Positions 32,901-42,286 of a DNA stretch of 64,000 nucleotides are shown here, piece by piece. The translations under genes were made by a program, and so were the position numbers. Position 1 is the stretch's first letter. Each line of letters starts with the position of its first letter. Source of the stretch: Enoplolaimus lenunculus (lineage: Eukaryota > Nematoda > Enoplea > Enoplida > Thoracostomopsidae); NCBI GenBank assembly GCA_030248215.1, contig JASANG010001414.1, positions 372,001 through 436,000 of the forward strand, in the 5' to 3' direction. Under the pieces are notes generated by a model. It was not told the DNA's origin. It saw only the letters and a program-made list of their open reading frames with translations, and searched no databases.

Positions 32901-33631
32901 TAAGCCTAAGCCTGAAGTCTAAGCCTAAGCAAAAAATGTAGTCTGGATTGTAAGCCTCCTCTTACAGACACCCACCAGAAACCAAGACGGCCCTAAAAGT
33001 AACATGGTCCCAAACGGTAACGTTGTCAATCATTTCAGTGACATTTACAACAATTGGCTACGGCGATATCGTCCCAGCAACGGTCGGCGGAAAATTTATC
33101 GCAGTAATCGTGAGTTTTTGTGGCGTCATCATCCTCGCGTTCCCAATATCGATCATTGTCGACAAATTTAATCGCGCCTATGTTGATATGAAATCGCGCA
33201 AACGAAGCCAATTCCAACAACAACAGCAACAACAACAACAACTTCAACCATCAACATCACCAGAATCACCATTTTTACGTCCGCTCATAAATGACTCGTT
33301 CAGCTCGTTGAATGTAATGAAACAGTCGCAGTTGAGCAGATCGGAGTTGGAGCAACAACAGCAACAACAGCCACCGCAACAACGACTTCATCGAGCTTCA
33401 GTCGCAACAACTATTGACTCAGACGATTGCTTTAATGGTCGGAATTCATCAACAGCGATCAAAAAACAGTTTCGACCACCGAAAGTTTTCCGGAAACAAC
33501 AAAGTGGTACCAGTCTGAGCTCACGAAAACCAGGATCTGAAACCGGAGAAGTTGAAACAAGGCTGGATTATGCTGCAGGGGGTGCGAGTGCGCCGCGGCC
33601 ACGTGTGAGAGGATTGAAGTTTATTTATTAA
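23312..33631 (+). CDS. Voltage-gated potassium channel alpha subunit, Kv type (gene span)
   Basis: Seven exons with consistent phases give 771 residues: 23312-23971, 25238-25541, 27270-27352, 28486-28695, 29789-30072, 31149-31330, 33039-33631. Order: a 190-residue basic, Ser-rich N-terminus; T1 tetramerisation domain (about 192-275, NVGGQRF and EYFFDR); S1 in exon 4; S2-S4 in exon 5, with S4 as R every third residue ([21 protein letters not shown] is split here as [10 protein letters not shown] / [11 protein letters not shown]); S5 in exon 6; pore TIGYGD at 579-584; S6; a poly-Gln tail. The S6 gate motif reads P-I-S at 610-612 instead of the Pro-x-Pro usual in Kv1-Kv4. Silent or modulatory Kv subunits also lose the second Pro, so this may be one (inference). 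The T1 domain lacks the His-x5-Cys zinc motif of Kv2-4. Subfamily cannot be fixed by eye. Confidence 0.95.
24054..24180 (+). repeat. Interstitial (TTAGGC)n array
   Basis: About 17-18 perfect tandem TTAGGC hexamers and a few degenerate ones, in K+ channel intron 1. No transposon ends flank it, unlike most other TTAGGC tracts here. Confidence 0.95.
25034..25211. mobile_element. GC-rich inverted-repeat element, copy 1
   Basis: Ends GTGGCGCTATACTTTTG and CAACAAGTATAGCGACAC are inverted repeats. The interior repeats GGCGCCGTCCGTCATCATC and its inverse, so the whole unit can fold. It stands out as GC-rich in AT-rich DNA and ends 27 bp before exon 2 of the K+ channel gene. Confidence 0.85.
25238..25541 (+). 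CDS. Kv channel, exon 2 (rest of T1)
   Basis: Encodes [20 protein letters not shown], then [13 protein letters not shown] and RRELDYWQV, the second half of a Kv T1 domain, followed by an acidic linker. TTTTCAG acceptor only 27 bp after a GC-rich inverted-repeat element; donor GTAGAA, phase 1. Confidence 0.92.
26210..26470. repeat. Possible relative of the ATTCTCAAATG element
   Basis: Contains GATTCGAAAGTTATGACCC and a CACTAC segment in the same order as at 23040 and 29700; the ends are not conserved. Confidence 0.35.
26723..26978. mobile_element. CACTG fold-back element
   Basis: Starts CACTGTAAATTCCAATTAGT and ends CACTGGAATTTACAGTG; the interior is made of GAGTTGA/TCAACTC motifs. A TTAGGC MITE begins only 11 bp after its right end. 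Confidence 0.85.
26989..27232 (+). mobile_element. TTAGGC-bearing MITE, copy g
   Basis: Left end GGACCATGTAAAGATCAGGG, core with two GAATATGCTCATTCTTACGC blocks, right end CCCTGTTCTTTACGTTGGCT. Perfect 8-bp target duplication GCAACGTT on both sides. Its right end is 38 bp before exon 3 of the K+ channel gene. Confidence 0.92.
27270..27352 (+). CDS. Kv channel, exon 3 (83 bp, pre-S1)
   Basis: Encodes [20 protein letters not shown] and PLSSISAI, the conserved pre-S1 linker ('..R.W..FE.P.SS..A'). TTGCAG acceptor, GTGAGT donor. A TTAGGC transposon ends 38 bp upstream. Confidence 0.9.
27360..27543 (-). mobile_element. TTAGGC-bearing MITE, copy h (left end decayed)
   Basis: GTAGCATAAGCCTATTCC, then a CCTAAGC core, CAGAAAAACGTTCCGCCCCT and TTTACATGGACC. 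It begins about 8 bp after the exon 3 donor of the K+ channel gene. Confidence 0.8.
28486..28695 (+). CDS. Kv channel, exon 4 (S1 and S1-S2 loop)
   Basis: Encodes S1 ([20 protein letters not shown]) and a 45-residue extracellular loop with two NxT/NxS glycosylation sites (NET, NST) and a Cys pair. ATTTCAG acceptor, phase 0 at both ends. Confidence 0.9.
28802..28942. mobile_element. GC-rich inverted-repeat element, copy 2
   Basis: Ends GTCGCTATACTTGTC and GACAAGTATAGC are inverted repeats; the interior is GC-rich with ACGTCCCGACGTCGTG and GGACGGCACTGGACGGCGC. Same family as 25034-25211. Confidence 0.85.
29366..29541 (-). mobile_element. TTAGGC-bearing MITE, copy i
   Basis: Starts TTTGGGTCAATGTATAAAAT, decayed CCTAAGC core, ends GTTCCGCCCCTGAACTATA and CCTTGACC. 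In K+ channel intron 4. Confidence 0.8.
29539..29772. mobile_element. Inverted-repeat element with ATTCTCAAATG ends, copy 2
   Basis: Left end GCCAATATTGTCAAATGTGC and right end CCCATTTGAGAATACAGG are inverted relatives. GATTCGAAAGTTAC lies inside, as in the copy at 22875. It ends 17 bp before exon 5 of the K+ channel gene. Confidence 0.65.
29789..30072 (+). CDS. Kv channel, exon 5 (S2-S4)
   Basis: Starts [20 protein letters not shown], then S2 (EYAVRLW), S3 ([16 protein letters not shown]) and S4, whose charges sit at every third residue and end KLAR. Ends in phase 2 before GTATTC; about 30 bases later the intron enters a CCTAAG array. Confidence 0.93.
30103..30254 (-). repeat. Interstitial (CCTAAG)n array
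   Basis: About two dozen CCTAAG hexamers with a few CCTATG and AAAGCC variants, starting 30 bases into intron 5 of the K+ channel gene. Orientation is opposite to the intron 1 array. Confidence 0.95.
31149..31330 (+). CDS. Kv channel, exon 6 (S4-S5 linker, S5, pore turret)
   Basis: Encodes [20 protein letters not shown], then S5 and a turret ending [12 protein letters not shown], the pore helix start. ATTTCAG acceptor, GTATGT donor, phase 2 to 1. Confidence 0.93.
31363..31925. repeat. Tandemly duplicated ACCGGATA-element fragment
   Basis: Two diverged copies (from about 31363 and about 31727) share CATTCAAATTGGCAT, GAGTGCAAA, GTGGGACCGGATACC and TAATATCCGG. Related to the fragment at 3199. 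In K+ channel intron 6. Confidence 0.65.
31952..32387. repeat. Tandem duplication, unit 218 bp, two copies
   Basis: AAGCCTCTGGAAAAGATTTA starts at 31952 and again at 32170, and both units run through CCTCGCACCTCAAGACTTTA with few differences. Origin unknown. Confidence 0.88.
32490..32681 (-). mobile_element. TTAGGC-bearing MITE, copy j
   Basis: GCTGTAACAGTAGATTAAGC, a CCTAAGC core with a duplicated GTTGCAAAAGCGTATTCC block, and a right end CTTAAACGTAACATGGGCC. Confidence 0.75.
32895..33010 (-). mobile_element. TTAGGC-bearing MITE, partial copy k
   Basis: CATTCCTAAGCCTAAGCC, AAGCAAAAAATGTAGTCTGG and CCTAAAAGTAACATGGTCC, very like copy j but lacking the left end. Ends 28 bp before the last exon of the K+ channel gene. 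Confidence 0.75.
33039..33631 (+). CDS. Kv channel, exon 7 (filter, S6, tail)
   Basis: Encodes [19 protein letters not shown]6 ([20 protein letters not shown]), DKFNRAY and a 150-residue cytoplasmic tail with two CAA/CAG runs (33217-33245 and 33352-33385) giving poly-Gln. TAA at 33629-33631. A relic of the TTAGGC transposon ends 28 bp before the acceptor. Confidence 0.95.
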
Positions 33632-35610
33632 GTATATAATATATTTTTTACATATTATAAATATTTTAAAAGATATATTATTAGAGGTCGAATCCCCCAG
33701 TAGCATGTCTTTTTGTTTTAGAAGACGAAATTTTATTCGTTAATTCATATATTAAGTTATATGGTATACGGATCAATTAAATTTTTAACCCTTTTACAAT
33801 CTTTGCCCTAATGAACGTTTTGACACCAAATGTAGTAGAAATCATCTGCGGAATCTCAATTTATACTCTGTGGGGTAAATTTTACATAAAAACTTTTATG
33901 AAAAAAATTTAATTGATTGAGATTTGATTGAGTTATTGCAAGAACAGGAACAGGAACCGGAATTTGAATAATTTTAATCACCGAATTACTGTTGGGCTTT
34001 TTAACAAACTTGTCAAAAAATGGCTTAAAGAAATTTTCAGTTATTTCATCATTAAGTTTTGCGAAAACACATCAGGAACAATTTAGTAACAGAATTGAAC
34101 TGCGTGCAAAAACACTAATTTTGACATAAAAGTTTCTCAAAGACAAAGTTTCCAATATGTTAAATGATTATGAATAATTTGCCACAATACTGTAAAAATT
34201 CCGGTTCCCGCATCTTTGAATGCAGGAACAGGAACACAGAACAGGAACTGAATTTACGCAGGAATTCCGGCCGTAACAGGAATTCCGGATACATATTGAT
34301 TAACTATGTATCAATTCACTACTTAAGTATAAAAAGTGTTCTTTTTTCGTGGAAATATGGGTTGTTACTTAAAATGAAGGGGCTCAAATTGCGAAATCGC
34401 TCTTCACGGAATCTTTTAGTGTAGGTTCAAGTGGGAATTTAAGATGTCGTTGCTAATCAAATGCTTGTATTGTTCAATATGTGAAGCATCCACAACCAAT
34501 TGATGGTCGCCCTTGTAACATTTTGAACTTCTTATTTGTGGGTATTAAAAATTTACGGCCTATTCGGCATTTTGTTTAATCTGACTCTACGCAAACTTGC
34601 GAAATCGCAGCTCCCAGTACTCGCCTTTAATAAAATATAAAATAAACCAGTGATACGAGTGTAAGAGTTGGATGTGGGTGAAGATTTTGTGGTGCTCGAC
34701 CCGCGCTTTACCACGCAAATATAATTTTTAGCCGTGGGTATAACCGCGCCAAAAATATCTACCCGCGAGCCACCTTTTACCCGGGACGGAAGTTAAACTA
34801 GTATTTTAAAACATCGCAGGTGCCTTGCAGTTTAATGAAGTTTTGCGTTTTATCTTCAACGAAACTTACACATAATAGTTTACTAGAATCAACAAAATTT
34901 CAAACCGAATAAAATAAAGCACCGGACAGCAACTGACCGGAAGTAAAATGGACAATATCGTATGTTTTGCACCTTAAAACTTAAGTTTGGCGCGGGCAAA
35001 AGCTGCAAATTCTTTACCCGCGTTATACAAATCTATACCCGCGGCTGAAATTTTTTACCCAGCCCGCATTTGCATGCGGGTACGCGCGGGTAATGTCCCG
35101 TTGTGGCGCACACAGTTGAGAATACGGCAGTCCGCGGGTAAACGCGGGTACTCACTAAAAATATACTTAAAATTAAGTAAAACTGTTACCGAATTAAGTG
35201 TCGGTTTTACTTACTATGGTGCTTGGCAAAGTTTTACTTAATTTTAAGCAAACAAAATTTTTAGCTTTACGTTTACTTAATTAATTAGAGAATGACAGCA
35301 TTAGTTTTACTTATGTACATTATTTAAGCAAAAATTTACTCAATATTTAGTACACTTATACTTAAAAAAGTTAGTGAAATATAACTATAGTATTTTAAGT
35401 AGAGTGTTTTAAAGAGAATGTCCCACTCTTGCACAAATAGTTGACAATACGGCTACTGAAATAATTAGTAACTTGCCGCAGCACGATGGTTGTAGTACAT
35501 CTTTTAACTATATGAGTTTGGTTCGTACAGAATAATTTCAACCATTTACTACTTCTACAGTACAAATAGAAGATAAAATTATATTTTTGAAACTCGCCAA
35601 AAACGAACTG
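33632..35610. other. Intergenic DNA between convergent genes
   Basis: 33930-34290 repeats ACAGGAACAGGAAC / GGAATTCCGG motifs near both ends, so it is probably a decayed inverted-repeat element. 34660-35155 is rich in ACCCGCG/CGCGGGTA in both orientations. 35155-35400 repeats ACTTAATTTTAAG-like palindromic motifs. No gene seen. Confidence 0.45.
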
Positions 35611-36446
35611 TTAAATATGGTCGGCGGGTTTAATTTTTTTCGCTTTTTGATCAACGTAATCCATCAGGTTTCGTAGTAAATCTTGAACGGTTTGGAAAAT
35701 TTGTTGAAACGGATCGCCAGACTGCCTATGTGGATTATGATAAGATTTGTTAGGTGGAGAAGTATTACCATCGTCAGATGTTGTACCATTGGCCAATGTT
35801 TTATCCAATAAGCCTTCATTTGTCTGTGTATCTTTTGCGAGTTCTTCAGTTTCAGCTGAAATATTTTCTTGCAGTTGGATAGTTAATTGAGGTCGGCGGT
35901 CATTGGTCAGTTTCTTTTCGTGCATAGACTTTGATTTATCCAATGAGCCTTTAGATAGCTTCTCGGCCTGTAGTGATTGATCTTTTTCAGCAGAAGTGCT
36001 CTCTTCTGATTCGATAATCAATTGAAGTCGACGGTTATTGGCTAAATTTGAGTCAATCACTTCCGCAGTTGGTTCACAGGTTTCAATTTGATGTAGCGTA
36101 ACGTTTTTCAATGGATGTTTAACCAGAGGTATTTGCCGAAATCCGACATCACTATTATTATATCCTCGGGTTAACAGACGGCAATTGAACCCAGTTAATT
36201 CGCCACAATCGCTACAAAAATGCACTGCTTTACACTGATTGGCCGGACGTGAGCTTGACGTTAAATCGACTAGAACACTATTGGTTGCTTGATCTAAGCT
36301 GTAATCTGCGTCACTGGATTCGTAATTTTCACAAAGGCGTTTACATTCGATACCGCTGGAAACTAATCGTACACACAGTGATATGTCACGAATCAGAGGT
36401 CGCCAAAATTGCAAGTGTTTACCAGGAAACGTTGTCCATTTGCATT
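35611..36446 (-). CDS. Secreted-protein gene, exon 2
   Basis: Minus-strand exon after ACTAATTTCAG, joined in phase 1 to give QCKWTTFPGKHLQFW. The 836-bp exon is open to TAA, with normal-looking codon use compared with the surrounding repeats. Confidence 0.75.
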
Positions 36447-37467
36447 CTGAAATTAGTGAATATTAAAAAGTTTATTCTATTTCTAACGAACGAAAACAAT
36501 TGTTCAAAATGAAGTTCATTTTTAAGTAAAATTTTCAATTTAAGTATTTGAGCGAAAATTATAACGGCTACATGGTAAAAACAGTTTACAAAAACCTGCG
36601 TAGTCAGGTCCAAACTATACCTCAAGAGAGCCACGTTCCGCCTATTGAGGCCACCATACGATCTACGGAGACCGCCTGCGGCCAATCCAGATTCAGTGTG
36701 GTACACTAAGGCCCCTTTCCGGCTAACCTGACCCCTGTGTCACAATATAAAATAATCCATTGCCTAATTTTTGCGTATTTCTAGTTTCAATGATTTTTAA
36801 AGTGTCTGAAGAAGCCAATCGAAGCGAGGCACTTACGTGGGCCAGCCCTCTCGGGGTTGAGGTTATAGCCTTGAAACTGTTCGTAGCTGTCCACGCGCAA
36901 CATATGCTTAGGCAAACGTGTCTTTTCCAGCGCAGCAACTACCACGCTTGACCACAGCTTGACGGGCGGCAACAAGGATGGGTTACCCGCGAAACAGATC
37001 CGGAATGCGTGTTCAAATGTTTAATTTTTTGCTATGGCTTTAAGTGATTGTGCCTTACAAGAGGATCTCGATATGACAGCTCTAAACGAAATCACAGGTA
37101 CCCTAGCCGGGGTACTACTTCACACGGTATTAGCCACCTGATCTATACGTAGACCAATTGTTTTGGGTCATTTTCACGTTATAGGCAGCTGAATGTAAAG
37201 CGGTGAAATTTTTCTCATGACCATTTTGTAGTTTCATCTGATCTAAAATTTAAGTTAGGATTTGAATTCGAAACATTCGGATGGAACGCGTTCCTTGTGC
37301 GAGATACTGTTCACACATTTGCATTTAGCTTTTATTACAGAATACTTACGCGGACTACGTTGATTTGTGTGAATATTGGAACATTTCGTGCTGAGGTTTG
37401 CTCCAAACACTTGAAATTTGAGGCAAATCGAACAAAATATTAGCAAATTTAAATCTGTTAGTTTCAT
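35611..37467 (-). CDS. Putative secreted Cys-containing protein with duplicated acidic region (gene span)
   Basis: Two exons on the minus strand, 37467-37350 and 36446-35611 (TAA at 35613-35611), give 317 residues; GT donor, TTTCAG acceptor and phase 1 agree. Residues 1-22 are a signal peptide (LNLLIFCSICLKFQVFG). A Cys-rich segment follows (about 40-130: QCKWTTFPGKH, SGIECKRLCENY, CKAVHFCSDCGE, GFNCRLL), which is PAN/apple-like in its 'ECKRLC...F.CR' pattern but not proven. Then come two diverged copies of a 45-residue acidic repeat, one starting LANNRRLQLIIESEES and one LTNDRRPQLTIQLQEN, and a C-terminal helix (FQQIFQTVQDLLRNLMDYVD). The function is not known. It is convergent with the K+ channel gene. 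Confidence 0.7.
36447..37349 (-). other. Intron of the minus-strand gene
   Basis: About 0.9 kb. The part 36590-36990 is richer in GC than its surroundings and holds several unrelated open frames, but no recognisable exon or transposon end was found. Confidence 0.6.
37350..37467 (-). CDS. Secreted-protein gene, exon 1 (signal peptide)
   Basis: Minus-strand ATG at 37467 encoding MKLTDLNLLIFCSICLKFQV, then ANLSTKCSNIHTNQRSP. Ends in phase 1 before GTAAGT, a full-consensus donor. Confidence 0.7.
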
Positions 37468-38770
37468 AGTTTCGTATTAAAAGTTAGTAAATAATTAATT
37501 TGAGTGGGTAATATTGTTTGATGCCGCATTGAAGCTGACTGCTGCAACAGAATTGCGCGCATTAGAGATGCAACTACGAGGATGAAAGATGTAGGTTGAA
37601 GGTCGTGTGTCCTACGGGCGAGCTAAAAGCGTAACCATCTGGTGGTCGGAGGTGCGGACTCCCCCCAAGGAAATTCACCGCGACCATTTCTTTGAATTTA
37701 ATACTGAAATTACATCTGGCTTGCAGCTCGTTTTGCTCGAAAGGTTACCTTCACTGTTCCACTTCTCTTGTGACTAGTGTTGTGCATTGGCTAGAAACTG
37801 GCTACCCGGCACAAGGTGTCGGCCGGAAACCGGCCGACCAGTAATGGCTTATCACGAAAAAAGCTAAAAACATTGTGAAATCGTCAATCTAATATTTTTA
37901 ATCATATTTTAAGATTTCGATTCTAAAACATTTAGCTCAAATCAGAAGTTTTTTCCACTGTTACCATTATGGCTAAACCCCTGCTATTTCAAGGTGCACT
38001 TCCCTACACTACGATAATCTCACACTACAAACACCTAAAACAGTTATCTTAATTTAATGGAAGCCTAATTCTGTAAGCTTAAAGCTTGAAATAACGAATG
38101 AATTCCTTTATATAGTGAACATTTTGTAAAGAGGCGAGAAATCACTGTATTTTATGAAAGTTGTGCAGGGGTGCCCAATGTTAAAGATTGAATCACTAGT
38201 TGAAACTACTTTGGTTGCAGTTGTATTCTAGTCAGCACGTGTAGTGAGATAAAGCGCTTTAGACGATATGAGCTGGGTTCTATGGCCTTTTGAAAAATAT
38301 AGTGAAATCTTTCACTAGTGTGTAATAAACATATTTTAACAATAATAAAGGGAAATGTAATCGGATTGAAATCAAATCAGATTTTCTCACCGATCAATGA
38401 GGATTTTGAAAAGTACACATTTTATTTACTAGGTTTATCATAAATGAAGTTAGTTTACGTTTCAGTTTTGTTTGTTTGCGGTAGCTACGATTTATTAATG
38501 AATTTACTTGGCTACTGCCCCAACATTTCGTCGTATTATTTTACATGAAGGGAGAGTGATCGGCAATATTTTGCTTAGATGTGGTATATAAAAATATTTA
38601 GAAACAATGCGGTAAACAGTCTTCTATTAAAGATTGTGGAATCCTACTCAACTTCTTCTTAACGTATACAACGAAGTTGTTTCTTGTTGAATTACAGTTT
38701 AAAATAATTGGTATAGCTTCTAGAAACGTGACGACATGCCATTATGAAAATACTTGATAATTTTTAAAAT

Positions 38771-38838
38771 TTGTTGGTGTAGCGGTAACATTCTTAACTC
38801 GAATGCAAGACAGCAGAGGTTCGAATGCCAGCGTGGTC
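38771..38838 (+). other. tRNA-like sequence (relic or SINE head)
   Basis: TTGGTGTAGCGGTAACATTC resembles an A-box and AGAGGTTCGAATGCC a B-box, at normal tRNA spacing. The anticodon arm (TCTT..AAGA) has an oversized loop and the T-arm does not pair well, so it is not a working tRNA gene as read. Confidence 0.35.
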
Positions 38839-39550
38839 CTTAACTTTGGAAAAAATTCGAAAACACTTAGCTTCGCACAAGTATACAAAGTATATCTTTT
38901 ATACTTCACATAGCGTTGTTTTGTTTGTTTACTAGTATTTACAAACCATATTACAGTATTAAGCTAACCTGAATCTTCCCGGGTGAAGGTTTAAAGGAAT
39001 AATAAAAATGAGTTTCGCAATATGGAACAGGTATACAGGGTATCTTACTTCAACTTTGTTTTGTAATATCTTTTATGCTTACATTTTGTTCTAAACATCA
39101 CGGTCTATCAACTGAACTTAAATCTCAAACTAATTTCATTGATTACAATGATTTAGCAGCATCTTCCGACTACACTATGCCAGTGACGGGATAATAAATT
39201 AGAAACAAAAAAGACCTAAAATATTAACATTACAGCTGATAAGTAAAACTCAAAATTAGAAAACCCTAATATAAAGGAATTAGCTTTTATAAAGTGAAAA
39301 AAATCACTCAGTGTTTTATAGTATAACAAACATATAAAATCGGTGATTTGTTTGTAACTTAAACGAATAAGTAAAATGCGAATAGCAAAATCTCAAAAAA
39401 CACTAGTTTCTACTATCGATTGAAAGCGATAGAGAAGAGAGAGAAACAGAGAATCAGTTTAGTGAAAAACTGTCACGATTGAATTTTAAAATAATGAACT
39501 TAAAAATTTAAAAAGACAATAAATATTTTGAAAAGAATTCAAAAATCTTC

Positions 39551-39585
39551 ATATGCTCTCTCTTTCTCTCTCTCTCTCTCGCTTC
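39551..39585. repeat. CT microsatellite
   Basis: CTCTCTCTTTCTCTCTCTCT run. Confidence 0.85.
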
Positions 39586-40126
39586 ATAATAGAAATAATT
39601 TCCTCACACGAGTCGATAGCGAATTTTCAGAAGTTTTTTTATTGCTGATTCTGTTCGAAAAAGGCTGAAAATTATACGACAAAACGGAACAAACGGTAGC
39701 TTTTTAAGTATGGTGATGTACTTTAGGTGCAGAAAACAATATGTTTTCTGAATTACACAGATTATTATATATATTTTATTATTACGGAAACGCATTATTA
39801 TCCGCTAATCAAATGTTGGAATACCTTTTTCAAATTTAAAAATACTTTGATCCTTTTTGTTACAAGATTCGTATTTTAAATTATGAGTAGATTGAGCTCA
39901 AATTCTGTTTGATCTGCCGAATTTCTTAATTTTGTAAAAATACCTTAAAACTTTTTTGACGTAAAAAATGAAATGATCTACGGATCACATAAGAATACTT
40001 TGAAAGTGACGTTTTATGGCCATATTTAAACGAAATAATTAAAGTTTTTTAAATCTGTTAAGACATAAAGGTATACAGATAAAAAATGAGGTTGTTGTCG
40101 CACGTGTACATACATACCGGAACATT

Positions 40127-40580
40127 ACTACCGTAGTGACCCGAATAAGAGAGGTGGGCTGATGTTTATTTGGCCTCTTCAGAGGGGACCCCCTTTGTTA
40201 TTCGGTTACGGACTTTTATTTATTTTAAACTCGCCCTCCGCCGCCCTTCGTTACTGAAATATATCCGCTGTTGCAACTATCCGTTGAATTAAACAAAACG
40301 TTTATTTGTCTTGTATCAAAAACTTGAGCGATAATGCAAGGTTATACTTAGGAAGGTACTTTGAAAAGTTAAGTATACTTTAAAGATTTAAACTCAACCT
40401 GATTTGGTTCTGTAGTCATTTATGCCCTATAATTAGGGATAATTGACATTTATGGACTCTAATTAGGGTTTAGGGACAGTATCCGCTTACGGACTTTTAT
40501 TATGAATACCAACTCCTATTGATTGGGACTAAAATTGGGGACCTCTCTTATTGCCCCCTTATTCGGATCACTACAGTACG
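40127..40580. mobile_element. 450-bp inverted-repeat element, complete-looking copy
   Basis: Ends CCGTAGTGACCCGAATAAG and CTTATTCGGATCACTACAG are inverted repeats. No open frame of use. Related copies at 5740-6051 and 22341-22781; another end fragment at 61050-61075 (GCAGTGATCCGAATACGAGG). Confidence 0.8.
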
Positions 40581-40604
40581 CGAAGTATTTTAATACAATC
40601 ATGC

Positions 40605-40910
40605 GTTTATGCTGGTTTCAACAAGAATGTGCAACTGGACATATTCTGTGTACACAAGAATGTACCCAGCGTGCGTTCCGTTTTTGGCTTACCCCAGCGT
40701 ATTTAAGGGAAGGTCTGAAGTTTGATGATTTTTCCATTTTACACGTTCAAACATTTCAGTATTGTAGCCTTTACTGCATTTATACTTTTTAAATAAAATA
40801 CGTTTCTGATATCAACTACTCGCCCGCTAAATAAGGGGGATCAGCTAAAAACGCAACACCCGGTTGAACATTTTGTACTATGCGGAACGAGATGAGTTGC
40901 GTAAATTCTT
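40605..40910. repeat. Dispersed repeat with AAAAACGCAACACCC
   Basis: Related to 20636-20912 and 50500-50690. Directly abuts the 450-bp element. Confidence 0.5.
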
Positions 40911-40995
40911 TTATCATACAGTCTTGTACAAACCAAATATGTAAAGCTAATTTTTTGTACCAGATAATACCCAGATTAAAGCAATACTAATCGAA

Positions 40996-41210
40996 TTAAT
41001 CTTTTCTCACAGGAATATTTTCAATTTTATGTGAGATGTAATTTCAAGGTAAGATTTGATCCCCAGTCTCACAGGTGGGAGGCGTTTACGATGACCACTT
41101 AGCTATAAGAGCTTGTCGCTCGAGCCCGAGGGAGCTGTCACGTCTTGTGGAGATTTAGCACTTCGCATATATGAGTTGCTTATAGTATACTCTATGAGTT
41201 AAAGGGTTAA
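40996..41210 (-). mobile_element. TTAA element with tRNA-like segment
   Basis: Starts TTAATCTTTTCTCACAGGAA and ends TGAGTTAAAGGGTTAA. The minus strand reads TATAGCTAAGTGGTCATCGT, AAACGCCTCCCACCTG and GGGGATCAAATC, like a tRNA from A-box to B-box. Confidence 0.75.
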
Positions 41211-41740
41211 ATGAAAATTACATATTACGATTAAGATTGGCTGCGAGGGCGGTATAGCAGCAGAATATACTTTAGATTTAGTGTTTACCTTGCTCGCATT
41301 CGAAACGATTTCATATCACCCTACCTCCCCTCGAATGTTTTCCAGATTTGTGTTCCTACTCGGCTTTAATTGGTAGGCAAAGATGTTTTTTTTTTATTTT
41401 AAGCCCACATTATGCAAAGCTATTCACTTTATAAGCAGCTGTTACAAGCATCGCTTTATAGCACTGCCAGAGCCATAGTGTGCACGTGCCAATCGGCAAC
41501 TATACGCATTAAACCGTGAAAAGTGTATTAAAATTTGCAATTTTTTGCAGTGCAAATGCCAAAATTTTGTCTTTTACCCGTCGTACTTTATATACGACGG
41601 TACGCCATCGTACCGCGCTCAAAGTCTAAATATAAAATTGTAAGCTCCAGCCGTAGAAAAAAAAATCTTTTTCTTAAATTGAAGTGTGTTCTGCCCCGGT
41701 TTTAAAATGTTTGGTATAATATTTTGGGCCGCTATTTGAA

Positions 41741-42232
41741 ATGAAACGTTTTTTTGCTCACAAAAATTTAATTTTTGCCACTTGTGCAACTCGGGTTTGG
41801 TACCTGCTTCCGTTTAATTATGTGTGTCTTTACAGAATGCGATGTGTCTATTTTTTGATTGTTGCTATGTATGTTTTAGATATATTTATAACTGTATTGT
41901 TTTATTATAAATATGTTACGCAACGCGTAGCTATCCGGTATAATTTCGACAATAAAACGCATTGTGCCCTCCTTCTTGGGTTTCGGCGCGGCTTATGCGT
42001 TAAAATTTTGAAGGTCCCCAGGGAGCTCTCGCGCTGTATACCCCCACACACCACCACAAGTGCTGGCAGTCCCATGCTGGAAGTTGCGATACCACTTGAG
42101 AAACAATTTTCGACAAACTTCTGCCACGTTTTGAGTTATATATTGACAATCAATATTTTGACTGTTTTACGTTTAGTGAAAAATCCAATTGTTAAGTGTT
42201 CTATCCTCGTTAGAATGTATTCGGCTCGTTAG
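41741..42232 (+). CDS. Unassigned ORF with hydrophobic segment (doubtful)
   Basis: 163-codon open frame with a membrane-like run (RMRCVYFLIVAMYVLDIFIT, then VLFYYKYVTQ). A good acceptor (TGTGTGTCTTTACAG) lies inside at about 41836, so the true unit may be an exon of a larger or decayed membrane-protein gene. No family was recognised, and no partner exon was found before the minisatellite at 42287. Confidence 0.2.
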   Translation: MKRFFAHKNLIFATCATRVWYLLPFNYVCLYRMRCVYFLIVAMYVLDIFITVLFYYKYVTQRVAIRYNFDNKTHCALLLGFRRGLCVKILKVPRELSRCIPPHTTTSAGSPMLEVAIPLEKQFSTNFCHVLSYILTINILTVLRLVKNPIVKCSILVRMYSAR

Positions 42233-42286
42233 GGTTGTGTTCTAGCGATTGCCAAGAGGGTTGCAATCAGTGTGCAAACTGATAGT

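Larger units (their letters stand above)
37468..40126. other. Intergenic DNA, no gene seen
   Basis: AT-rich. Contains a CT-rich run at 39551-39585 and a tRNA-like stretch at 38771-38838, listed separately. Confidence 0.45.
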
